Assembly (NCBI GenBank): GCA_018826075.1
Contig: JAHKAJ010000005.1
Location: forward strand, 1-35,446
DNA length: 35,446 nt
Direction: 5' to 3'
Source: Candidatus Omnitrophota bacterium
GTDB taxonomy: Bacteria; Omnitrophota; Gorgyraeia; Duberdicusellales; 4484-171
The notes below the pieces were generated by a model that saw nothing but the letters and a program-made list of their open reading frames with translations, made no database searches and was not told the DNA's origin. Below are positions 20,401 through 32,400 of the stretch, one piece after another (position 1 is the first letter of the stretch; each line of letters starts with the position of its first letter). Both the position numbers and the translations under genes were made by a program.

Positions 20401-23400
20401 CCTATCTTCCAAATCCTCTCGATCCTCAACAGTCAATCTTAAACCCGCCTTGCGAGCTAAAGCAATAGCTTCAGCCTTATCCTTCAGGGTAACTGCAGTC
20501 GAGGAGATAGCGGCTTTTGACGAGCTACTAACTCTATTTTCTCCGCCAGGTATACGCTCTCTAACTTTTTCTATTAAACTAAGCGGCGCAGCCGGATTGC
20601 TAGAAGCAGAAGAAGACGCCTCTTCTCTAGTATTACTTTGCCTAGAGATATTAAGTTTAGGTAAAATATTTATACCGAAATTAGAAAACTGATCTAGTAG
20701 CTGATTGCTTACAGCCCTGAATAAACTCTGAGGATCTTTTTCGCAGTAGTGATTCCACACACGCTCAGGTACATAAACAGTTACTAAAAAATGGCTTCCG
20801 GAATCACTTATATTTGAAAAAAATGGAACTGGTTTTTCTCGACCAGGAATTTTAAATCCACCACCGGCTCCATGATAAAGATCTCCTTCGCCCCACTGAA
20901 TAACTACAATTTCACCTTCCACAGGACGATGAATATACTTTGAACCTTTTTTATCAATAGTTACTGTCTCGCCGGAATAAATCTTATTAAGCTTAGTCAG
21001 CGCTGCCTGAGCTTGTCTGTCTAATCTTTCCGGTGGGTATCGCTTTGCCCAAGCACCCATAACCTGGAAAGGAGAAGGTTGACAGTCAATTCTCATTTTA
21101 GTCCTAAGACATGCAACGAACTGCCTCATGTCAGCTTCCTGCTTTTCCTTTTTAGCGTCGATTTCTTTAAACATTTCTTCTATGTCTACGTTATCGGCAT
21201 CCTTATGCAACGAAGAAGATGCGCTGACGACTACGGGAGTTATGATGTTTACTTTTTTACCTCTTTGGTCAAGGGCTAAACGGGTTTCGCCTTCAGTTTC
21301 AATCAGCCAATCTTTACGGCAAACATCAGCTTCGACTACCAAGCCATGGGGCAATCTCTGATCAACCACCTTCGCTATTTTGTCATTATCTTCAGGAAGT
21401 TTTATATAAGTCCGCCAGCGGATACCGTCTTTTTTCAGGCTAGAACCAAGATCAATATCACTAAGCGAATTTACTTTAAATATTCTCTTTAGGCGGCGGC
21501 TAAAAGGCTGACGGCCCAGGTTGGCTTTGATGATTAAATTAGCCCGCGATACCAGATAGCGGATATTTTTAAGAGTAATTTCGGTCTGCAGATCTGGTTT
21601 GCCGATATGCCAGACTTTACCGCGCCGGATAGAAGCAGTGCCAGAGACAAACATGATTACATACCAAAGCTGGCCCTTCTTGATCATAGCTATCTTATCC
21701 CGACAAAATAAAGGACGAGCCATCTGCTTACTTTTCTTGAGACGCTCGCCGGGCAAAGCTGACTCTTCATAATCTTTAGGGTCATCCTGTAGGCGATTGG
21801 TGATACTCCTGATGATGGCTTTATTGTGATTTTTCGGCTGATAGGCAATTCCGGCCAGGGTAACCGGGCCAAAGCTAGTTCCGATCCCAGTGGCTGCCGG
21901 GTATTGATGATCAGGAAAAACCGTACCTTCTTTTCCTTCCGGCTCATAGATCTCTTTACGGGCCTCGTTAAAATCCTGATATACTTCCCTGGTCTTAACT
22001 CCTTTTTTGTAGGTGCTGACAATCCGGGGAAGATAGTTCCAGTGACGAACTACATTAATCTGTTTTAAGCCTTCAACCTTAAGAATATCCTGCTCGCGGG
22101 CAAAAGCTAGCCGGCTTTGGTTAAGTATATCCCGATGCCTAAAAGCCAACCCGCCAAACCAGACCCATTTATCACCCTGATCAGCTAAAACCGCATATTT
22201 AGTGACTTTAACCTGTTTATAATTAACCATTGCATCTTTACTTTTGGGAATAATAATCGCTGCCTCAAGCATTATCTTGATATTGCTTTTTAAAGGCAGC
22301 GGCGCTTCAGCAATTACACTAGGGGTAACAGGAAGGTTTTGACTATCTAAATATTTTTTCTTCTGGATAAAATCATCTTCGGACTCAGCCTGGATCAAGA
22401 AACTTAAAGTTACCAGGCGAGCGTTATCTTTTAACTGCTTTTTTAACTGAATTAAAAGATTGTTGGTTTGTTCTGAGAATTGGGTATTTTTTTTGGTTGT
22501 ACTTTGAGGTACCAGGCTAACCTGAATCTCATCATAACTGCCCATATTAATCCGGCTGGCATAAGACTGTTGAGATGGTGAAGAAGCTAAATCCTGTTTG
22601 GGCGGCGCCCGGGGAGAACTTTCACTTTCGGTTTGTTCTGTTATCGACGTGCTAACTTTTCTAAGGGTCAGATACTCGAGAGGTGCTGGACTGGCGCTTT
22701 GGACTTGGAGTAAAGCCTCGGGATTTTGAGAATTACGCAGATAACGTTCGATACCGTTTTTCTGGGCCAGGATTTTTTCCAGCTCATGGGCTATCTGATG
22801 ATCACCATTAACCCTATACCAGCTTAGCCATTTACTGAGAGCTGTCTCGCTGATTCCCAAAATTTCAGCTGCTATCTTTTGATCTGCCTTGGCCTCTTTT
22901 ATCGCTGTCAGCCGGCGCCGGGCTTCTAATTCTCTGATCCGTTTTACTTCTCTAAGCGTGGCTTGATCATTACGCTTACGGGCAATATCTGTTATGCGAT
23001 TAATGCGATTAGTAAAAGCAGGGGAAGTTATCCCTAGCCTCCTAGCAGCCTTGCTATTATGGCCGCCCTCCTCCTCCCAAATCTTTAAGATTTCCTTTTG
23101 CCCAATTAATACTTTTTTATCCCAAGCCTTTAACTTCACCTGGCCATTTCCGTTGCCTGAAGTCGAGCTGGAGCGGCGCCGGGAAGGAAAAAGTCCTTGA
23201 TAGGCTTTTCGTTTCCATTGCTGGCGCAAAGACTCGGTCTGAGCCAGAAAAGTCTCAACTGACATCCCGCCAAAACCCTCACCGGCTGTGTCCCGGCGGT
23301 AAGCTACTAACAAAACTGCTTCTGTATATAAAGGCTTATCTTGGCGTCTGTGCCCTGAACGAGGATAATCAACCGGCAACGGTACAAAAAATTCCACGCT

Positions 23401-26400
23401 AAAACCTTTACGCTCTAAACAATTAGCGATGTTTTCCGAAAAGCCTAAGCCAGCATCTCTTTCTTCAATAGTTACTAAAATTAACCCTTGAGGTTTTAAC
23501 ATCCTTATTGCCTGAGGTATTAAGTTAGCGCGCCCCTCATTAAGATGGTTGTTAATAGTAACTATATCTTGTGAATGGTCAGCCAAACCAACTCTTTGAT
23601 AGTCGCCGGTTTCAACATAGCAATCAGCACATTGTACGTTGAATCCTAATTTTTTCCCTCTATCTACCAAAGGTGCGAAAGGTTCGACACCAAAAATATC
23701 TATAACTGTTTTGGGGAAAATACGGACCAAAAACTTTCCAAAATCACTAACAAAATATCCCACCCCGGTATCTAAATCTACCGCTTTGATTTTTTTCAGG
23801 CCAGAAAATCGTTTTTTAAGTATTGCGCTAAGTGATATTTCAGGAACCGAAGATGAGGCAGGAGGGGCGCGCTGGCCAACGGTTTGGCGCTGAGGGCTGC
23901 CGGGTAAGGCCGCAAGGCGCGAATCCAACTCGGCAGATTTTCTTTTTAAATCAGCTATATCTTTTTTAACCTTTTCTAATCTATCGATCAACTCCTTAGG
24001 CAGACCGGTGGGAAAGTTTATCGGCGGGATTAAAGAAGATGAACTAACTCTGCCTCCGGAACTGTTTCTATATATATCAAGGTTAATTATCTCCCTCTCC
24101 GCATCCCCATTAGCTTTTCTTTGAATAACTACCGCTTTTTCTTCCGAGCCGGGGTCGGAAAAATTGGCGGTTTTCTTATTGTCCTTACGGTTATTTCCGG
24201 TGGCGGCGATAAAGGCTCCGAGGATAACTGCCAGCGGCGGGATAAAAGAGGGGTAAGTCGAAGGGCTTAAAAATTGAGACCTGATTATTCCGTCTTCAAC
24301 GATCTTGCTGAACATCGGGCCAGAAGCCGCTAACGGCGAAAACTGAGAGAGGTCATAAGTCAACATCTGCTGCAGTTTAAAAACTAAAAACCAGGTGACG
24401 ATAAATAAGCTTATACCCCCGACAAAAGGCAGTATCAGCGGCAGGGTAAAGATCGAATTTCCCTCAAAAGTAAGCAAGGGTATTTTTAAAACCATTACCG
24501 TTATAGCAATCACGGCTAAGCCGATAAAATAATTGATCACGATATTCAAAAAAGGCAGGTTTAAAAATAACTTTTGAGCCGTTTGATCATCAGCTTCGAT
24601 CCGCCGATGGATATCCTGAAATAACCTTCTCCATAAGGGACCGGGAAACCCCCAAATCAGGCCTATACCTATACCTACCAGGGCGTAGACATTTAATAAC
24701 TCGGCGTTGATTAACATCGGGGTCAAACCAAATAAAACGATAACACCTACCCCGGTAAGTTTTCTCAGCCAGCCTTCTCTTTCGCCGTTATAGCTCCAGG
24801 TCAAAGGCAAAGAGGTGAGCATCGACAATTGGAAAAAGGTAAGCACTATTTCCGGTGAGACATAAGGAAAGATAGAATAAAGGGCTATTGAGGAAGATAT
24901 ATTGATCAAAGCCGGAATAAGAATATGAACCCAATCTCTGGCTTTAAACCCTTTTAATAAATTAAAAAACAACCCGGTTTTAGATGCTGAATTCCCGTTG
25001 GTAGAAAACAGACTGAAAACTAAAACCGCTGTGAAGCTGTTAACCACAAACAGCCAGAAAGTAAACTGCAAGGGGTAAAGTGAATGTTTCACCAAGCCTA
25101 GAATAATGAAGGCTAAGGCCGGCGTCAGGGCCGATAAAACCGCAAGAGCTAAACGGTGTCTTAAGAAAAATAAAGAGAAGGTTTTTCCCAAAGGCGCTTC
25201 CTGCTCAAATATTCGAACAAGCTCGCCTGGCGGCGCCCGGGAATTAATTGCTGACGAACTACCCTGGCCGTAAGGCGGTAGATATCGCTCATCCGGGATA
25301 CCAACCTCTTTGACCCAAACTGTCCTTCCGTCAGAAAGGACATAACCTACTTTCCTGGTAACCGGATCGACCTTAGCCGGGAAAATCAGTTTAGCTCCCT
25401 TTTCGATATTGAATTGGGTTGCGGCATAGCGCGGATCACTAGCCACGAACTGGCTTAAACGCCTTTTTGAAATACCGGTAATCCTTGCAGCAGTTTCAAT
25501 ATTCACGGCTAAAAACTGCTTCAGTAAAGCTTGATGAGGCAATAACTCTCGGTAAATTCTTAAATAAGCCTCCTGCGACTGCGAAGAGCTCGACACTACT
25601 TTACTTTTAGATTTAGAAACACTACGGATAATGTGATAGCGCTCAGGCGCTGTATCAGCTAACTTTAAATAACGTTCATAAAGCTCCTCGTCGCTAAGAC
25701 TATCTATAGCCTTTCTGCCATCACGCTGAAGAAAGTAAGCGCAAATATCCGAACGGCGGGGCTGGACAAAATCAAACAAAGGATCTCCAACCAAACTTCT
25801 CAAAATAGGCTTAACTTTTTGCCAAACTTGAGGCTCCAGAGCACGCTTGTTGTTTTTTTGTTTAATTCCAGCGGCTTGGTCTTGACTATCGGTGTAAAGT
25901 AAGGGCTGTTCAACAAATTCAACTGCCAGACGCGGCTGATTATTTTTAATCACAATGCCTGAACGCTCTAGATCTCTGCGGACTTCCTCTAAAAGACGCA
26001 CAAACCAGTTTTGAATCTGGCCTTGGACACTCCAAGCTTCTTTCTTCTCTATTAAAGAAGCACCCAGACAATAAAGAATACCTTCTGGCGGATTTGAAAA
26101 AATGTACTGGGGGTAGATTTCCCGATCAGTGTAGCCGAGCATAACCATCCGAATATATTTTTTCATCTGATTGGCATTTCTCTCATTTAACACTCTATCC
26201 AAAATAGGCCCTGTACTCTTAAATTCGGCAATCAAAGTCTCGCCCTGTTTTTTATCATGTACTACTGCATCCGGCTGTGCAGCCTTTTGGTCTTTTTTAA
26301 CTTTAATCGAAAGCGCTTCTAGGCTATAACCGCGCTTAAAAAGTTGGTGGGCAAAATAGAAACTCATCAAATTACCACCCTGGGAAAGCCTTGAGATATT

Positions 26401-29400
26401 AAGGTTATCGCCGATGAATCCGTAAGTAGATTCAAACTCTATGAGAGCATCACCGATTCTTCTATCTACATAAGGAGAAAAAATAAGCTCAATAAGATGG
26501 ATAAGGGCTTTGGCGCTTCTAAAAGCAAAGGGAGTCTGATGCAGCATAAACTCCTCAAGCCTTCCGGTAACCCGGGCAAAATCCCTACCACCCAAAACCG
26601 CTTTTAACTTTTCTCTCAAAATATTATATTGTGGATAAATATCTAGGGAACTAATCTGAATGTGAACTGAAGAAGATGAAGAGCTGCTGTGTGGGCCTCT
26701 TTTATCTCCAAAGCGGCGCCGGACATCCTTCCAACGCTGCTTTGACTCAACGGCTAAGCGCCTCTGCAGATTTTGCTCTTTTTTCTTTTGCTTAGCTATT
26801 TGCCGGCGCCGTTCTTTAGCCTTAACTTTTTTCTGGTAGACGGGAAGAAACTTTCGTTTTAGGCCCTGGCGATGACTGCCCCATTGATCTTTTAAAGGCG
26901 TACCGCGGCTGGACCGGGTAAAAGTCATCTCTTCTATAGCCGGATCAAGGCCTCGCTCTTCCTGCTTAATGATATCAACGGCCTGTTGTAAATTGCTGGC
27001 TCGGAAACTTTTGCTTAAACTATAAACCTCATCTAAAAATTTCACCTTCTCTCCTTCTCTTATCTTAGCCGACCGGATGCTGGTTTGGGCAAAATTTTCA
27101 AGACAAGAAAAAGCCAGTAAAAAGATATTCTCATACCACATGTCCAAACCGTTATAAACAGTAGTTATACCCTGCCGGTAGGCCTCCCGGAGAAAATAAG
27201 TTGCCAAGGGAGCTCCGTCTTCCCGACGATGGATAACATCAATAACGATTGGTTTATGTTTTAAATTTCGAAATACCGAAGTTAGTGCTTTCCGGGAAAT
27301 AGCCGCTTCATCTCTTCCGTTCATTCCTTGAGGGGTAGCATTGATGATGATGTCAGCTTCACGAAGATGCCGCAGAAGCACAGGATTGTCTTCAGCTAAG
27401 TTTTCGGGATCTTCTGCCGGGATTAACTTCAATCTGAACTGCTTCGGCAGTCCTCTCTTTCTGAAGCGTTGGCGTAAAACCAAAAATGTTTTTAGAGCTT
27501 TTGGGAAAGAACGCTGCCAATGACTGATAATAATAATTAAAGGGCGATCCCTCCCCTCACTTAAGAGAGCATCAACTACTGCCTGGCCAGTGCCGCCAAA
27601 ACCTAAAACAACCACCTTTTTATTTTTAAAGGTGTTCGGCTGGATCGATTCGTTCCAGTGATTCTTATAAGCCTTGACAAAAGCTTGACCATCTTTATTG
27701 TGAGCTTCGGCAGAAAGCGTACCGCGAAAATGCCTTAAAAATACCTGATTAACACTTCCTAAACCGGTTGGTTTAACTGTCCAGCTATCACACAAGTGTT
27801 TCCTAAACTTTTCCTGGAGAATCATATCTTTAACTGGCTTGGTAACGGTTATAGCGATTACCTTAGGATGCAGTTTTATCTGCTCTAAAACATTGATCAG
27901 GCTAGTGTCAATATCAGGGGATTCAGCTAATTCTATCGGAAAAACATAGACTTTAAGCCCAGCCCGCAACTCCTCTAAAACATATTTTCCCAGCTTGGTC
28001 CGATTGAAGGCAAAATACAAAGCTTTGGGTAAAGAAGAGTTGGTAACATCTTTGCCTAAATGCAAGACAAAACTGGCCTCAGGCTTATCAAGATCAGCAG
28101 CAGTAATACCTTCTTCTTTAAGCCAATCGATTTTATCTAAAAGGCTTTTTAAACGCTTTTGCAGCTGCTGGGCCGGACGAGGCAGAACTTCCTCTGGTAA
28201 TATTTTTCTGGCCTGCGTCGAACTGGACTGACGACTAGAAGAAAGATATCTGGCCATCTCATCGCTGGTACGGAAAATCCTTATGGTAAAATCAACTTCT
28301 GAAGCTTTGAATTTTTTATTGGAAAAATCAGGATATTGCCGGCCATAGATAAAAATCCTATGCGGTATAAGCCATAAATTATCTACCAAAATATGCAGAC
28401 GCTGAAGATTTCTCCATACAGCATTGGGATTTTCTATTATCCGCTCTTTTATGCCTCTTATTTTATCAAAAGCAATGAGTATCTCTGCCTTCCTGGGACT
28501 TTTCATATTTCTTGAAATTACTTCAACTATCCCTAAAGCTGCTCCTTTCAAAGCACAATGCACACAACGACCCCAGCTTTCTCCATGGATAACCACAGAC
28601 AGATGGGGATTATTTAAACCGCTGATAAATTTTTTAACCTCAGCTGATATGGCTGAGTTATATTGAAAAAGGTTAATTGGCAAAAATCTATGAGTTAATC
28701 CTTCAGCCGAAAGAATATCGCTTACTATCCGGTTATTTTTCTCATGAACCGCAACTACTGCGATAGTCCGGCCTGCTGATGAAGAAGAAGCCTTAAAGCT
28801 TTTAGTGTCGAATAAGGTGAGCTGTCTGGTTGGCCGGGGTTTAGGTTGGGGGTTAGTTTCCGGCCAGAGTTGACGCAAGGAATTTTTCTCTATTTCATAG
28901 TATCCAAGCGGCGGAGCCCTGTAGAGATGAATCATCCATTCGGTAAGCTGAGAAAACTTTTGATAGTCATCTTCCAGCGGCCAAATAGCTAAATCAGCTA
29001 AATTCAAACCGCTGATGTCCACCTCGCCAAAAAGCTTTTCAGCTTTTTCCTGGCCAGCGAGTTCCTGAATATATTCCTGCAACATCCACTCTAACGGTGA
29101 AACCTGGCCCCATTTATCTTTTATCGCTTTAGGTATTTCCTGATAACTTTTTAGCTTTCCAGTCAGACATTTAAACCGGTTACCGCGTGGCTGGCTACGA
29201 CGCGTAATCCTTTTTATATGATTAAACCAAGCATTAATCTCGCTAAATAAAGAGGACCAGAACAATGGCTGTGCAGTTAACCTTCTATTAGCATAGGCTC
29301 TGATCAAATCTTCTACATTGCCGGCAGTCCACTGTTGATTAAACTGCTGATCGTTGAATCTAGATCTTCTTAAAGGTATATTTCTATCAAACTGCCAAGA

Positions 29401-32400
29401 AGTTAAAACTCTGTCCGGATTTTTCCAAGCCTTTTTGTCATAAAAACCCTTTAAGTAAAAATCGCCGATCAACGGGGGTCCAAAGAAAAGGCCGTGTTCC
29501 TTAGCCCAGGCTTTAACGCTCTGTTGATCATTAACTTTTAATCTTTCTAAAACAGTTAACCTTTCCCTTAAGCCTTTTTCATTAACCGGGCTTGAGCCGA
29601 CGCTTTTCCTCCTTAGGTTTTTGCTGGCGCTAAGATGCTTCATCCTGCCTCCATTACTACCTCGATATTTAGGAGGAAATTTTGAACGGACAGATGCGTT
29701 ATGTAAACTCATAGCCTTTTTGCTAAGCGAAATATTTGGCGAGCTAGAGACTCCCGCAACCTGTTGCGGAATAATCTGAACGATAACTGCCGTGGAATCA
29801 TCGGGTTTATAGCGAAAATGAGAGCTTTCTATAAAAGCATCAAGGGTTCTAAAGGCCTGCTGAACTTTTCCGTAGTCCGGTCCAGTTTTCTCCGCCGGAA
29901 ATAAATGTTTCTCTAAACCTTTGAATACTGTTTTCATGCCTGCGGCATAAGCAGCGATGTCGTAACTGTCCGGATAGGACAGTTGACCGGAATAATAACC
30001 GGCGAGTTCTTTTTCGGCTTCGGCAACCAACAAATTCAATTTCTCGAGAAAAACAGCAGTAGTACTGACGGAAGTAAGCTTTTGGCTGATATTCCGCAAA
30101 TAGTCAATTACTGTAATAAAGGCCTCGCGGATCGAAGCGGTAATCTCGGTTTTACGAATATTTAAACTATCAAAAAGATCTTTGATCTGCCCGGCGGCAG
30201 GTTTGGCCGTCTGAACAACAACAAGTAAATCCTCCCAGCTAAAGGAATCAGTGAGGCCGTCGGTAAGAAAATAAAACCTATGGGGCTGCCGGGAATCAAG
30301 GCTATGAGTAAAAACAATCGGAAAGTAAGGATGGGCCGCACCTACGGTTTCGGAACTGACATGACAGGTAATAGCATTGGTTACAATATTGCGGGTTTTA
30401 AACATCCGGCTAAAAGCATCGTTTCCTCTTCTCCGAGCCACTGCTTCATAAGTTTTTACCTTCCAAAGCTCCTGCATGGTTCTTTTCCGAGAAGCAACCT
30501 GGGCAATGTTGCGGACAGAACGCAAGCCGAAAGGCTCAGTCAAAGAAGTAATGGCCTGCCAGGTGTAGTTGCGGTATCGTTTTATGTCCTGCTGGCCGTA
30601 GTAATTATAAACATTGCTTATGGTTAGATTCGACAACTCTTCAGTGCTAGGGCTATACAGTAATGCCTGAGTATCACCGGCCTGCAAACCGAGAAAATGC
30701 AGGCTATCGGTTTTAGGCTGCCGCCAAAGTAAGGCTACTGTAAAGGCAGCTCCGACATCTCGCGCATCTTGAGATTTCTCACTGGCCAGCCAGCCTCTAC
30801 GCTTATATATATTCATAGTCTTAACCAGCCTCTTTTGGGCGCTGTAGGCTGCCGGAACTAACACCTCCCTGATCAGCCACTGCTTTGACAATTCTGCATT
30901 TGCCTTTGTTTTGATCTTATGGCTGATAAACCGCTCTAATTCTCCGGAAACGACTTTAGCGGCAGTTGCACCCCATCTTCCGGTATTATCAAAACCGTCA
31001 ACAACACCGGCTAAAACCAATTCGTCCCGGCGCAGGACTCGAGAAATAAACCTATCGTCATTTCGCTCAGGATGTCTGGGATTAGCCTGAGTCTTAGCAG
31101 TCAATGTAAGTGTTGAGCTGGCAACAATCCTTCCTTCTATTTGGATTTTAGCCTGGACTTGTCCAGGATTGGTATAAAGCAATGATTCTGTCCACTGGCT
31201 ATCCTGGCGATATTTATCACTTATATCAATACCTGCCAGTTTAGCCTTTGAAGTGATAAGAAAATAGTGTCTCTGGTTATCTGCAGAAATAACAAGCACT
31301 TCATAAAACCCGCCTCTTAAGCCAGATGAATAATACAAATACCACCCTGACTGTTTAACCAAAACCATACCACGAAGATATAGCTTCCCTCTAGTGTGTA
31401 TTTGCTTATCAATATATTCTACGTTCTCAGAAAGATTAACTTGAGTAAAGCCGACTTCTCTGGCGATTTTTATTATCTCTCTGTTCCCATTAGGATATAC
31501 GCTAATTGCTTCAGCAAGCCTCCTGCTGTTAATTTGTTCTATAGAAAATCCTTGCAGACCAGAGGTATTTGAACTGCTGCCTTTTCGCACAGGAGTCCAT
31601 TTATAAGAATCTTCAGTTAAACGGTGAGAATCATCAAAGTCAATAAACTCCGTCCCCGCCACGTCAAAGGCTTCTCCTATTAGAGACCTGGGAACACGTA
31701 ATTCCGTAACTGTCCCACTGTTTTGAGAATACCAACGAACTGCTCCGCCGTATTGGACAAACATTTTCATGACATCAAGCCCGTTACGTTCAAACGTCAA
31801 GACTAAATCATGCCGATATCTTTCCAAAGGCCCCCGGAGGTCAAACCTAACTGGCAGGCCATTATCACGAATGGTAATAACCGCATCTCTGTTCTCAAGA
31901 AATGCTTCAATTGTAACCCTATCTGCATGGGCTACGTCAAAGGCAGCGTAAACATTTTCTTCTGCTGCCAAGGCCAAAAAGTCATCGATCCTATTCCGCG
32001 CCCTCATCCCTTTAATCGCATTAACTAAGAAAACATCCTTAAACTTCCCTTCACCAGTAATAAATGCTTCAAATTTATCTAGTGAATTGAAAGAATTCCT
32101 TATGCCCCGCGCTCTCAGAGAGCTTGAGGCATTTCCGAAATCTATACCTCCCTCTTTATCTCTTTCGGCTAACCCAGTAACTACCCTTTTTATAAACCCT
32201 AAAAATATAGCCCATGCAAGCAACACCTCTGTGCTGGAGTTCATTGATATCTCCAAATCCCTCCGTAAGTTCTCCCTAAACGCTAAGAGCTCATTCGGCC
32301 GAACTTTCTTCTCGACAACGAATCTTGAACATGCATGAATGAATATAACCTTTTGTGCATCGCTAAAATCTTTTCCTTGTTCCCTCGCGATGCGAAGACA

